NCBI RefSeq assembly: GCF_019075875.1
Contig: NZ_JAHOOZ010000001.1
Span: 310,001-374,000 of the forward strand
Length of the DNA stretch: 64,000 nucleotides
Origin: Novosphingobium sp. G106
GTDB taxonomy: Bacteria; Pseudomonadota; Alphaproteobacteria; Sphingomonadales; Sphingomonadaceae
Reading direction: 5' to 3'
Below, in pieces: positions 1 through 9,243 of this stretch. A program made the translations under genes and the position numbers. The notes beneath the pieces were generated by a model. The model worked only from the letters and a program-made list of their open reading frames with translations, had not been told where the DNA came from and made no database searches. How positions within the stretch are numbered: the first letter of the stretch is position 1; every line of letters begins with the position of its first letter.

Positions 1-2024
1 GATGACGACGGCGACGGAATGGACATTGAGACCCTAGAGAGCGTCTACTTGACGATTGGGACGGGGCAGCGAGCGCGGGAGCGCGACGCGCAGGCGGCTC
101 GACCACTGGATCCCCTCGAAGACGAGGATCAGGCGCATGTAATACTGGGCGAGAAGGGGCTTGGCCGTCTGTCGGCCATGCGGCTTGGAGACGCACTTGA
201 AGTTCTGACCGCCACAGCCAGCGACAGGCATTGGAATGTCCTCAACATCAACTGGAACGAGTTTGCGGACGCCGCGGACGAGGACATCTCTTCGGTTGAG
301 GTGACTCCAGAGGAGGGCGGGCCGAAGGATTCTATCCGCAAGGGAACTCTCATTAGGATTACGGCGCTCACGTCTGCGTGGAGCTATGATAAGCTCGAGC
401 TCCTCGCGCGGGAGCACTTCTCGAAGCTTGTGGACCCGTTCAGCAGGCGAACATTGCCATTAAGGCTCAAGTTCAATGAGATCAGCGTGGAGATCCCGCC
501 GTTCTCATCCTTCATCCTCGACCATGCGCACGGCGTCTTCGATGCGCACCTGGGTTTCGATGAAGGCGGGCAGCCGATCTTGTCCGGAATGATGAACTAC
601 CGCATGCGCGGTCGCCGGCGTCCGTTCGCGTTCCGGGGGTGGAGGTCGCGAGTCTGGCGGGCGATGTGACGGCCGAGACGCTCCGGCGCATGGGCCCGTT
701 TCGTGTGGAAGTCTACTGGTTCAATCGGCGGGTTCTGAAGAAGATCGAGGGCATTGGCGACTTAAACGCTGTCCGCCGGCTGCTGGCCCTCTGGGCGGGC
801 GGTGTGATGCTGTTCCGCGACGGCTACAGGGTCAATCCCTATGGAGGGCAGAACGACGATTGGCTGGATCTGGACCGAAACGCGTTCTCAACGAGCGGTT
901 TCAAGTTGAACCGTGGTCAGATCGTAGGGCGCGCTCTAATCACCAAGTCTTCGAACAAGTATCTGGTCGATCAGTCCAACCGCGAAGGATTGAAGGACAC
1001 GCCCGAGAAGGCCGCCTTCGTTGCGCTGCTGGGAGAGACCATGGAGTATTTCCGCGGCTTCGTGGTGCAGATCGATGAGGAAATATCTCGTGCCAACAGG
1101 GTTGAGGCGGGCGACGCCCTAGACCGGTTCAGGGCGGAGGATGCTAAGCTTGAGGAGATCATGCCTGCGCTCCTCGCGCTGTTGAAGACGACTCCCGACG
1201 GGCGGCTCCTTTCAAAACAGGTTAAAGACGCGGTTACTTCGCTTCGCGAAGCGGCGTCGGAAGTCGAGACGGCGGCGCGGGCGCAAGAACTCGAACGCAA
1301 TCGGGTCATGCATCTCGCCAGCGTGGGCTTGTTGATAGAGGTCTTGGCGCACGAACTTTATCGTGCCACAGCCGGTGGCTTAAAGACGATCGCTAGCGCG
1401 CGCGCTGCACGAGATCCCCAGTCTACGGGGACCCAGTTGCGCGTTCTCGACGCCCAGCTTCGGACACTGCAGAAGCGTCTAAAGGTTCTGGATCCACTCT
1501 CAACCAATGCAAGGCAGACCAAGGAGGAGTTCGATCTTGCCGATTGGGTGAAGGACATCGTCGAGGGATACGCGACCCAGAATGCGCGTGCGAACATCCT
1601 TATCCGGACAGTGGTGAGGCCCCGGGGCGCGCAACGACGGGTCCGAGCCGTCAAGGGGATGTTCGTTCAAATCATTGAGAATCTTCTTTCGAATTCGGTT
1701 TACTGGATCAGGCAGCAAGACAAGTACGACCGGAGCATCGTCGAGCCCGCGCACGATGGGCCCATCGGTCACATCACGGTGCTCGTGGAACCCGAGGCGG
1801 GTCGGGTGACCATCACCGATGATGGGCCGGGCATCCCGGAGGATCGCCGCGAGCTCGTGTTCGAACCCTTCTTCACAACGAAGCGCCAAAAGCAGGGACG
1901 GGGCTTGGGACTATACATTGGCCGGGAGATTGCGGCCTATCATGGGGCGACACTCTCGTTGGGCGACGAGGACGACGACGGTTACATTCACTCCGTCATA
2001 CTGGAACTGGGGCACGATGACTGA
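1..2024 (+). pseudogene. Histidine-kinase-like ATPase, 5' end outside window, one frameshift
   Basis: This is a two-part GHKL ATPase/histidine-kinase-like protein whose start lies before base 1. The first codons already contain an N/G1-box-like DDGDGM, followed by a HATPase_c_3-type segment (ILGEKGLGRLSAMRLGD). A second module further on has HLASVGLLIEVLAHE as H-box, IIENLLSNS as N-box, DDGPGIP as G1 and GRGLGLYIG as G2. The frame breaks near 635-640 in a run of five G: the first frame runs to 669 with a nonsense tail, while the other frame continues sensibly (FRG-VEVASLAGDV). One more G would restore a single protein. It overlaps the receiver-domain gene by 8 bp (ATGACTGA), so the two are a coupled pair. 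Placement beside the phosphorothioation genes suggests a defence or regulatory role, which is inference. Confidence 0.75.
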
Positions 2025-3528
2025 CAATCTGGCAGTGGCTGAGGCGGCTGCGCCCGCGGCCGTTTTCACCGCGATCGCGATGATCGATGACGACCTGCAG
2101 CCGCTAACATTCAAGAGGGTTCCGGAGGACCAGAGAGCGGCCGTCATGGAGTTGCTCAAGGACGCCGACGTCCTTGAGGACCTGGCTGCTCGCGGGATGA
2201 ATTCAGAAGCGGTGGCGGCAGACCCCGATGCGGCGATTGATGCCCTGACGGATCCGGCGTTAGAATTGGGTCTGGCATATGCCAAGATGCGGGACGTCTC
2301 GGAGACCACGCAGGTTCTGATTGAGCGTCGCAGGACAATGAGACAGATCGCCTCTTCGATCCGCAGCGGTGGGGGATGCGAGGTTATCGAGCTTGGTCCG
2401 GACGACAGCCTCACTGACATCGCTCGGTTCGACTTAGTCTTTATTGATTATTATCTTGACGAAAAGTCCGCTGACGGAAGCCGCGCCGAGGCGATCGCGG
2501 GCCAGGTTCGGGATCGCAAGGAGGGCTCTCAACAGATCGTTCTCATGTCGACAAAGGAGGGCGTCCGCGCGATCAGAGCGGAGTTCCGCAAGATAGCCCG
2601 CATCGAGGCGGCGTCCTTCGCATTCGTTTCGAAGATGGACCTAGACGAGGACTGGAAGGTCAAGGCGCACCTGGAGATGCTTGCCCGTGGGATGCAGCAC
2701 TCGGGAGCTCTGGGCGAATACATCGACGCTGTGAAGAAGGGGGCGAAGGCGGCCGCTAAGGCCCTCGCGGCGACGGTGGACGACCTGGACATCGGCGACT
2801 TCGCCTACATCCAGCGCATCGCGTTGCACGCGGACGGGCATCCCCTTGGCGATTACCTGTCTTGGCTCCTCTCCTCGCAGCTCACTGCCATGGCTTTCGA
2901 GACCGATCTACGAACGCAGCAGGCCGCTGTCGATCGGATGGAATTTGCCGATGGTCCACTAAGCCCGACCGAGCCGTCGGTCGCGGTGGCGGCATTGTAT
3001 CACAACGCCCTCTTCGCCCGAAACCTGGGGCCTCTCGGAGGCCATCCGCGCGCCGAGGTGGGCTCTGAGTTCGCGGACGTACCGTTTGTGCAACTTGGGG
3101 ACGTGTTCCTGAACGAGGACCGCTCGCGCTCGGTCGTCGTCCTAAGCCCCGACTGCGATCTGGCCTTTTCCACCCATGGCCGCCCGCCGGAGCGCGACCT
3201 AGGGGTAATTCTCCTCTTCGGTGATCCGAACGCAGTCACGGAACCGGCTGCCAAGGACACGGATTCGTCGACTGAAGGCCTGCTTCACGGAGCGGAGGTC
3301 TATCGGATCGACTGGCGGTTCAACACATTCCGCACGGTTCGGCTTGGAGAATTGACAAACTTTCTAGTGGAGGAGGGGTTCGACCTTACCAACCGGGATC
3401 GGTTGCGCCCCATCTACTCGCTGAAGCTGCAGCAGGAGCTCAGCAGCCATCTCACCAGGGTGGGCCCCCCCGGTAATGCCGCCGATCGCTCGTCATACGA
3501 AGAGCAAGATACGGTATCACTCCCGTGA
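2017..3528 (+). CDS. Receiver-domain (response-regulator-like) protein paired with the kinase
   Basis: The 503-residue product starts at the ATG that overlaps the kinase stop. It has an N-terminal acidic IDDD, then about 100 residues before a phospho-acceptor-like Asp in LVFIDYYLDE, a Ser/Thr strand (IVLMST) and a conserved-type Lys (FVSKMD). That is the order of a CheY receiver fold, here with an inserted helical stretch. The remaining ~270 residues are not a recognisable DNA-binding output domain and include SPDCDLAF. The 3' end is suspect: at about 3466-3472 there is a run of seven C. With six C, the protein would read RVGPPVMPPIARH and join the next ORF (3476-4114), so the true protein may be near 700 residues. 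Confidence 0.65.
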   Translation: MTDNLAVAEAAAPAAVFTAIAMIDDDLQPLTFKRVPEDQRAAVMELLKDADVLEDLAARGMNSEAVAADPDAAIDALTDPALELGLAYAKMRDVSETTQVLIERRRTMRQIASSIRSGGGCEVIELGPDDSLTDIARFDLVFIDYYLDEKSADGSRAEAIAGQVRDRKEGSQQIVLMSTKEGVRAIRAEFRKIARIEAASFAFVSKMDLDEDWKVKAHLEMLARGMQHSGALGEYIDAVKKGAKAAAKALAATVDDLDIGDFAYIQRIALHADGHPLGDYLSWLLSSQLTAMAFETDLRTQQAAVDRMEFADGPLSPTEPSVAVAALYHNALFARNLGPLGGHPRAEVGSEFADVPFVQLGDVFLNEDRSRSVVVLSPDCDLAFSTHGRPPERDLGVILLFGDPNAVTEPAAKDTDSSTEGLLHGAEVYRIDWRFNTFRTVRLGELTNFLVEEGFDLTNRDRLRPIYSLKLQQELSSHLTRVGPPGNAADRSSYEEQDTVSLP

Positions 3529-4114
3529 CGGGGTAGTTGAGATTGTCCTGCCCGCCGAAGAGGTAGTCACCTCACGGTTCAAAAAGATCAGCACGGTTCG
3601 GCTGACACCGGCGCTTATTTCGAAGCTCAAGGCCGCATGTGCTGACCATCTCGTCTACCTGCAGGGTCAGCTCGCCGTGATGAAGGAGGACACGGAGGAT
3701 GAGGTGAAGGCGCGTAGGCCGCTGGCATCAAAAGTAAAATCTCTTGAGGACCAGCTTGGGGGTTCCGAGACGTGGCTCGGCCTATTCGGCGACAGGGCGC
3801 TTCCAGCAGTCGGAAAGTGCGACAAGATGCGCGGATGCATATACGTCGCCCAGGGCCCTGGCTGGACTCACCCTGCGCATCCCGCTGTAGTATTGATCGT
3901 CGGCGAGGAAGAATCCGAGCCGAAAGGAGATAATCCGGTGGCTGACGATGGAGAGGTCGCCGCTGGCCAAGCGAGATCTCAGCAAGTGGATCTCGAACTC
4001 GTGGCAGACGTTGGCGGCAAGGCAGCCGTGGAGCCTGTGTTGATCAGAAAAGATCAGGGCCGCGAAAGGCGAGCGAAGCCATTAAGAGAAAAGCCCGAAT
4101 CTCGTCGCGACTGA
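3476..4114 (+). CDS. Hypothetical protein, probably the C-terminal part of the preceding gene
   Basis: This 212-residue frame overlaps the end of the receiver gene by 53 bp. Its first ~105 residues look like coding sequence (basic, then helical: RLTPALISKLKAACADHLVY). They join smoothly to the upstream frame if one C is removed from the C7 run just before it. The last ~100 residues are low-quality acidic/Ala-Gly sequence and may be out of frame. A minus-strand reading at 3782-3985 competes here but is not recognisable. I see no family motif. The gene converges on sspD, with 46 bp between them. Confidence 0.4.
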   Translation: MPPIARHTKSKIRYHSRDGVVEIVLPAEEVVTSRFKKISTVRLTPALISKLKAACADHLVYLQGQLAVMKEDTEDEVKARRPLASKVKSLEDQLGGSETWLGLFGDRALPAVGKCDKMRGCIYVAQGPGWTHPAHPAVVLIVGEEESEPKGDNPVADDGEVAAGQARSQQVDLELVADVGGKAAVEPVLIRKDQGRERRAKPLREKPESRRD

Positions 4115-4160
4115 GCTTCCTTTTGAAACGGCCGGAATTATGCGGTCCAGTGGAGCGATG

Positions 4161-4961
4161 CTACAAGGTGCAGATGAGGCAACCCTCGGGCTCTTCCTCC
4201 TCGACCTCCGCGCCAGCGAGCACCGCCGCCAGCGGAAGATTTTCCCGGCGAGCCGCGCGGTCTGCGTTCTTCTTCTCCCAGTTCTTCTCGATCTGGGCCA
4301 TCCGCTCCGGCCGTTCTAGTTCGGCCAGGGATTCGCGGCTGCACCACGTGAAGCCCGCGCTTACCATTGCGCTGCGCTCCTCATATTCTTTGGCACGGTC
4401 GAACAGGGCGGGGTGCTGTCGCTTGAGGCGGACCCACTCGATCTTCTGCTGATAGAAGCAAAAGTAGCAGCCCGAGCGCGTCCTTCCCCATTCCATATAG
4501 GGCGGCAGGCCGAGGCCGCTGTCGTGCAGGATACGGAAGACGTCGGCGCGGACTAGACCGTCATCCTGAAACGGATAGACCGCCGTGATATTGGGCTTCG
4601 TGCTGATGTATCCGGTGCGTTTCTCGTCCGCGCGCAGGCCCACGTAGTTTATGCAAGGATCGTCGCCGATGTAATTCTCGAACGGCTTCAACTTGAGCAT
4701 TTTGGTGCACCAGCGTCGATGGTTCGACGGTAGCATATCGCCGTAGACGGCCAGCCAGTGCTCGAACGGATCCTCCGGGGTAGTGCGGGTGACGGGCCGG
4801 CCGAGAATGCTCTCCAGCCGGGCCATGTAGTCGTAGGTCTCGGGCAGCTCCTTGCCGGTGTCGTGGAAGATGTATTCCATGTCCGGCACCCGGTCGCGAA
4901 GATAGACCGCAAGGGCCGCACTGTCCTTGCCGCCCGAGAGGCTGAGGATGTGTCTTGTCAT
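4161..4961 (-). CDS. sspD: SspD: PP-loop (PAPS reductase-like) DNA phosphorothioation protein
   Basis: This 266-residue protein begins with a PP-loop ATP-pyrophosphatase motif, SLSGGKDSAALAVY, and has the PAPS-reductase/DndC-type fold. Cysteines that could carry sulfur or a metal cluster are in RRWCTKML, RSGCYFCFYQQ and the C-terminal GCLICTL. In Ssp/Dnd systems this protein activates the DNA backbone phosphate with ATP and helps swap a non-bridging oxygen for sulfur supplied by the desulfurase. It is the last gene of the array; its ATG overlaps the sspC stop by 4 bp, indicating translational coupling. Naming it SspD rather than DndC rests on the DUF4007 neighbour and the lack of DndB/D/E. 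Confidence 0.85.
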   Translation of the reverse strand: MTRHILSLSGGKDSAALAVYLRDRVPDMEYIFHDTGKELPETYDYMARLESILGRPVTRTTPEDPFEHWLAVYGDMLPSNHRRWCTKMLKLKPFENYIGDDPCINYVGLRADEKRTGYISTKPNITAVYPFQDDGLVRADVFRILHDSGLGLPPYMEWGRTRSGCYFCFYQQKIEWVRLKRQHPALFDRAKEYEERSAMVSAGFTWCSRESLAELERPERMAQIEKNWEKKNADRAARRENLPLAAVLAGAEVEEEEPEGCLICTL

Positions 4962-7900
4962 GCGCTTTCCCGCTTCTCGTCTGGCTGCGACGGTGCCGCC
5001 TTTTCGCGCTGCATGCTGCCGAGCGATAGCAGCGCTGCGACTATGTCCAGGCTCAGTTCGGCGGTCTTCGCAAGGCGTTCGATCGCGCCGATTGCCTTGG
5101 ACTGCTCGTCGTTCAGGCCGTCGATATCGACAACTACGGCACGTTCATGGCCGTCCGCCCGCGTCAAGCACACCCGAACCGCGTTGCGTTTCGTCGCGCC
5201 TTTGCCGAACGCCGCGGCCTCGACGCGGAGGAACTGGCCAACCAACTCGGCCATCTGCGATCGCCATGATTCCACGTCATAGTCGAGCCACCGCATCGGC
5301 GGCTTGCCGATGACCGCCCCTCCGAGCGCTTCGGTCCACGGGTCCTCGCCGAGCGCGTTGTCCGCAAGCCGCATCGCAAAGGTGCGGAGATTCTGCTCGT
5401 GCACGCGAAACACCATCGCCGCCGCGCGCTCGGCGAGCGAGGCTCGGTCTGGGGCCCCTAACGCCTTCAGCGTTTCCTCGCGCATCGTCTCAAGGAGTCT
5501 CGGGTAACAGCTGCGCAGTTCTGAAACCGCTTCGCTGAGAAGTGAGACGAAACGGCCTGCGGCGTCGGCGTCGGGCGTCGCGCACGGAGCGAACGGCTCC
5601 ACGCCCAGCGCCGTGGGGAGTTCGGCGAACAGAAGGTCGACAGGGCTGCGGGATTGCGACAGCAATTGACGGACTGCGCGGGCCTCCGGACCTAGCACAG
5701 CCGTGTGAGTCACGTGGAAGGGCAGTCCGACTCCGAAGTGGATCAGGGGATCGACGACCAGGCGGATGCCCGAATCCGCGGGAGGCTTGTCTAGAAGCTG
5801 GGCAAGCCGGTGGAACACGTCCGCGCGAATGCCCTCCAGGGCGACCCACTGGAGCGCGAAATGGCCGGGCGCCTTGAGGATGCGCATGAATGCGGCGCCG
5901 TCCAGCCGGGTGCAGTATGTTCCGCGTTCGAAGAGGGCGACCCTATGCCCCGCTGAGACCAGCTTTATCGCCAATAACAGTGGAGCGAGTCCCCGCCGCA
6001 CGCCGTAGGGCGCCGTCTCCACGAGCTGGTAGATTTCGGGGAGCGGGACGCGGCCGCTGTCGCCTGCCAGGCGACGCTCGATGGCATCCAGCGCGGGAAG
6101 CAGCCTGAGGGGGTCATCGCTGGCCTTAGGTGGCGTGATCGACCATTCGCCATCCACCTGCCGGTGGACGCGACCGCGACGGAGCAGCGACAGGTAAAGG
6201 GCGCGTTCCGGCGGGTTCTTTCCCGATGCAAAGCCGAGTTCAGGATCGTGCCCGTAGTCGAACATGCTCTCGATGAGGCGCTGGCGCCCCCCGGCGCCGG
6301 CGCTTGTCAGCGAGTGACGGTTGACCAGCTCGTTCTCGACCTTCGGGGCTTCGCGGTAGATCTCGTCGCAAAGCGTCGAGACAACAGTGTGGATCGGTGC
6401 GTCGAGCTTGATGGCGGCGCCCTTGCGGAACACCTCTAGCTCGGCGGTCGGTGCGTGCCCCCGTAGACCTAGAGCCAGCTCCATTGAGCTGATGAGCCTG
6501 GCTTCGAGATCCGTCACCGAGCGCTCTATCTCGGCCATTGCGAAGGCGTCCTCCTGGAGCGCCGCGGCGTTGGACACGACCCACCGATGGCGTAGCAGAT
6601 CGACCATCAGCGGACCGAGTTCGGGCATCGCTGGCACGACCAGCGCGAGCATGGCGTCGTCGCCGGCGGTGATCTCAGCCGACAGCGCGCGGGCCATGAG
6701 AAGGTCCTCGTCGTTCCCGCAGAGTACCGCCACAATGGCTCCGTCGCCATCGCCGTGTCCCGCGTCGGCGACCTTCCCCGAAGCGTGGGTGAACCGGACG
6801 GAAAACCTTCGGCTCGTGCCCGTCAACACGGAGTGCTTCCGCGCCATGACGTGCTGGCGCATTGGAAGCACGGCGAGGTGGCGTGGAAGGTCGCGTGTCA
6901 CATCCCGCGTGTCGACAGCGGTCTCGGCCTCTGCCCAGATCGTCGAAAGGTCGACGCGGCGACTTGTCCATAGACGCAGATCGGATCGGCCGGGGCGCGT
7001 GAATACCAGGCCGTCTGTCACAAGGCGGTCGATTGCACCGTCTACCTCATCCGCGGAGAACGCGGGGACTAGGCTTTCTCGGACCGTGTCGGCGTTCGCG
7101 AAAAGGTCAGGCGCGTCCAGAAGGTTCAGCATGCCGATCGTTTTGAGGACCGTCGTCTCCGCGGCGTCAGCGTCTGCGGCGCGATCGAGGACGGCGCGGA
7201 TGCGATCCCATTCGCCGGCGCCGCCGCGCGACGTCAGGCGATGTCCGAAAGACGAGGTCACATAGTCGAAGAAGTGGTGAATGCCGTAGAGGGCGTTTCC
7301 CATCGGGGTTTCGGCCGCGAAGGCTCGAAGCGAGTTCGGCTCCTCGCTAGCGGCAAATCCAAACAGGGAGCGCTCATTCTGACCGAAGCTCGCGAAGAAG
7401 CGCGCCATCACGGGGACCGCGGCGGGATGCACGGGCCAACTGCCCGTGGTCCCCGTCGCGTTGCGGGGACCCAGCCAGCCAAGTGCGCGCACGCGCTTCA
7501 GCACGTCCTCGTGCGAGCGCCGCACCCTTGCCAGCATGGCCGCCTGGTCGACGCCCAAGGCCGCCGAGAGCAGTGCCGCGGTGTGCGAAAGAGGATGATC
7601 AAACACCATCTCCTCGAATCGCTCCGAAACCTTCTCCCATTCGCTTCGGCGGGCGGTGCGCCAGTCTTCCGTGTAGGATTGGAAACCCTTGTGGAGAATC
7701 AGCACGACCCCCAGCGGCGCCTTGCCAGACCGCGATGCCGTCTCGGCGAGCGCTTGGAGCTGGAAGACGTCGAAGCCATGCTCCTCGCCTGAGACCTCCA
7801 GGAACTTGCCCATCTCGTCGATGACTATGAGTAGGCCATCGAATTGTTTGGTGGCGCGCAGCGCGTCGCGAAGCGCGGTGACGGCAGCGAAGGGATCGTC

Positions 7901-8344
7901 GAATGACCTGACCTTCTTGGCGGATGCCCGGGGGAGAAGGTCTTCTGTGCCGAGCACGCCATCTATGGCCGTCGCAAGCGCTACCGACAGCCCGTCCTTT
8001 GAGCCGGTGACGAGGAGCGGGAACATCCTCGGCACGTCGCCTAGCCGGTCGGCGAGCTGGCCCATCGGCATCTCGGCCTCGCGCACGCGGGGATCCAAGG
8101 CTTGGAGAAGGGCCAGGGCGAGCGCCGATTTCCCCACCCCGAAATCACCGATGATCCGCCAGGCGCGACGGGTACCACCGGGACGCATTCCGGAAATGAT
8201 TTCGGAGGCGCCGCGCTCCAGCCACGGCGTTAAGACAAATGAGCGGCCTGCCGAGGGATCGGCCGCGTCCCGCTCGAGTGCCACGGAGCGATAGAACATT
8301 CCTGGCCGGCTCAGCAGGTCGGCGATGGTCGATGCACGCTTCAC
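4958..8344 (-). CDS. sspC: SspC: large P-loop ATPase of DNA phosphorothioation
   Basis: The 1128-residue protein has Walker A near residue 65 (GDFGVGKSALALAL) and a Walker B (LLIVIDEMGKF) near residue 170. The rest is a long helical body without other motifs I can name. It sits between the DUF4007 protein and the PP-loop protein, the place of SspC in SspABCD systems, where it serves as the ATPase of the modification complex. The frame is intact from end to end. Start and stop overlap the neighbours by 4 bp each. The general architecture also resembles other large defence-island ATPases, so the context carries much of the call. Confidence 0.8.
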   Translation of the reverse strand: MKRASTIADLLSRPGMFYRSVALERDAADPSAGRSFVLTPWLERGASEIISGMRPGGTRRAWRIIGDFGVGKSALALALLQALDPRVREAEMPMGQLADRLGDVPRMFPLLVTGSKDGLSVALATAIDGVLGTEDLLPRASAKKVRSFDDPFAAVTALRDALRATKQFDGLLIVIDEMGKFLEVSGEEHGFDVFQLQALAETASRSGKAPLGVVLILHKGFQSYTEDWRTARRSEWEKVSERFEEMVFDHPLSHTAALLSAALGVDQAAMLARVRRSHEDVLKRVRALGWLGPRNATGTTGSWPVHPAAVPVMARFFASFGQNERSLFGFAASEEPNSLRAFAAETPMGNALYGIHHFFDYVTSSFGHRLTSRGGAGEWDRIRAVLDRAADADAAETTVLKTIGMLNLLDAPDLFANADTVRESLVPAFSADEVDGAIDRLVTDGLVFTRPGRSDLRLWTSRRVDLSTIWAEAETAVDTRDVTRDLPRHLAVLPMRQHVMARKHSVLTGTSRRFSVRFTHASGKVADAGHGDGDGAIVAVLCGNDEDLLMARALSAEITAGDDAMLALVVPAMPELGPLMVDLLRHRWVVSNAAALQEDAFAMAEIERSVTDLEARLISSMELALGLRGHAPTAELEVFRKGAAIKLDAPIHTVVSTLCDEIYREAPKVENELVNRHSLTSAGAGGRQRLIESMFDYGHDPELGFASGKNPPERALYLSLLRRGRVHRQVDGEWSITPPKASDDPLRLLPALDAIERRLAGDSGRVPLPEIYQLVETAPYGVRRGLAPLLLAIKLVSAGHRVALFERGTYCTRLDGAAFMRILKAPGHFALQWVALEGIRADVFHRLAQLLDKPPADSGIRLVVDPLIHFGVGLPFHVTHTAVLGPEARAVRQLLSQSRSPVDLLFAELPTALGVEPFAPCATPDADAAGRFVSLLSEAVSELRSCYPRLLETMREETLKALGAPDRASLAERAAAMVFRVHEQNLRTFAMRLADNALGEDPWTEALGGAVIGKPPMRWLDYDVESWRSQMAELVGQFLRVEAAAFGKGATKRNAVRVCLTRADGHERAVVVDIDGLNDEQSKAIGAIERLAKTAELSLDIVAALLSLGSMQREKAAPSQPDEKRESA

Positions 8345-9243
8345 GCGTAAATCTCCGTGAGTTGTCGATTTGCATCCGGAGGGATGACGGCGATGACACT
8401 GCCTGCATCACCGGACGGGCGGTAGGACCAGAGCGCCTTGGACCGCTCGAGATGGTCGCGAAGGTCTTCCGCCTCGAGCCGTAGGGTCGCGCCGGGCGAG
8501 CCCTCTGCGTGCGCGAGGTCGCGGAACGTCACCATCGTCTCGCTCGAGCGGCGATTCTGCCAGAAGTCCGCGATGGCGTAATCGACGACGGAGGGGCCGA
8601 CCTCGTCGATGGAGACGCGGCCTAGCGCGAAAACGGGCTCCATCCGATCGGCTCCGCCACGGCGGCGGCCAAGGCGCCGAACCAGGCCCAGGTCGACCAG
8701 TGGGCCGTCGAGGGTGTCCTCGGGTGACGTGGACGTGAGTGATCCCACGTAGCTGTGGAGGAAGGCGTCGGCGTGTTGGAGGAGGGTCACGTCGGAATGC
8801 TCATAGCCCAGTCGCTCCCCCTCCGACCGCATTTCGGCGAGAAGCTCTGACCGGGTGAAGTCAGCGCGCATCCGCCGGTAGAGTATATGTCGCCAAGCGA
8901 AGAGCGGAGCCTCCACCGGTGTGCTGAGCTGCCAGTGAAGCAGCCACTGCGTCTCGACTCGCTCGAGGTAGGGATCCCGGCCGTCCTTCCCAAAAATCGC
9001 TTCGCCGAAGGGCAGCAGCGACCATTGGCCCGACTTGGCGAATGCGACGCCAAAAGCCTCGAGCCAGAATCGAAGTGCCCGGACCATGTTTTTGCCGATG
9101 CCCAGTTCGAGGATAGCGGTCTCATCGTCGGAGAGCGCGGCGGGTTCTCGGGCCATCAGCTTGACTGCCTTCGGCAGCCAGGCGAACCGGCATGCAAACG
9201 TCTCGTGTCCGGTGAACCGGGGACGAACTGCTAACATAGTCAT
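8341..9243 (-). CDS. sspB: SspB: DUF4007 DNA phosphorothioation protein
   Basis: This 300-residue protein opens with the DUF4007 hallmark FTGHETFACRFAWLPKAV, followed by LGIGKNMVRALRFWLEAFGV. SspB proteins of this family are reported to nick DNA during single-strand phosphorothioate insertion. The frame is intact and length is normal for the family. It overlaps sspA upstream and sspC downstream by 4 bp each. DUF4007 between a cysteine desulfurase and a P-loop ATPase is the feature that separates Ssp from the DndABCDE type. Confidence 0.87.
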   Translation of the reverse strand: MTMLAVRPRFTGHETFACRFAWLPKAVKLMAREPAALSDDETAILELGIGKNMVRALRFWLEAFGVAFAKSGQWSLLPFGEAIFGKDGRDPYLERVETQWLLHWQLSTPVEAPLFAWRHILYRRMRADFTRSELLAEMRSEGERLGYEHSDVTLLQHADAFLHSYVGSLTSTSPEDTLDGPLVDLGLVRRLGRRRGGADRMEPVFALGRVSIDEVGPSVVDYAIADFWQNRRSSETMVTFRDLAHAEGSPGATLRLEAEDLRDHLERSKALWSYRPSGDAGSVIAVIPPDANRQLTEIYA

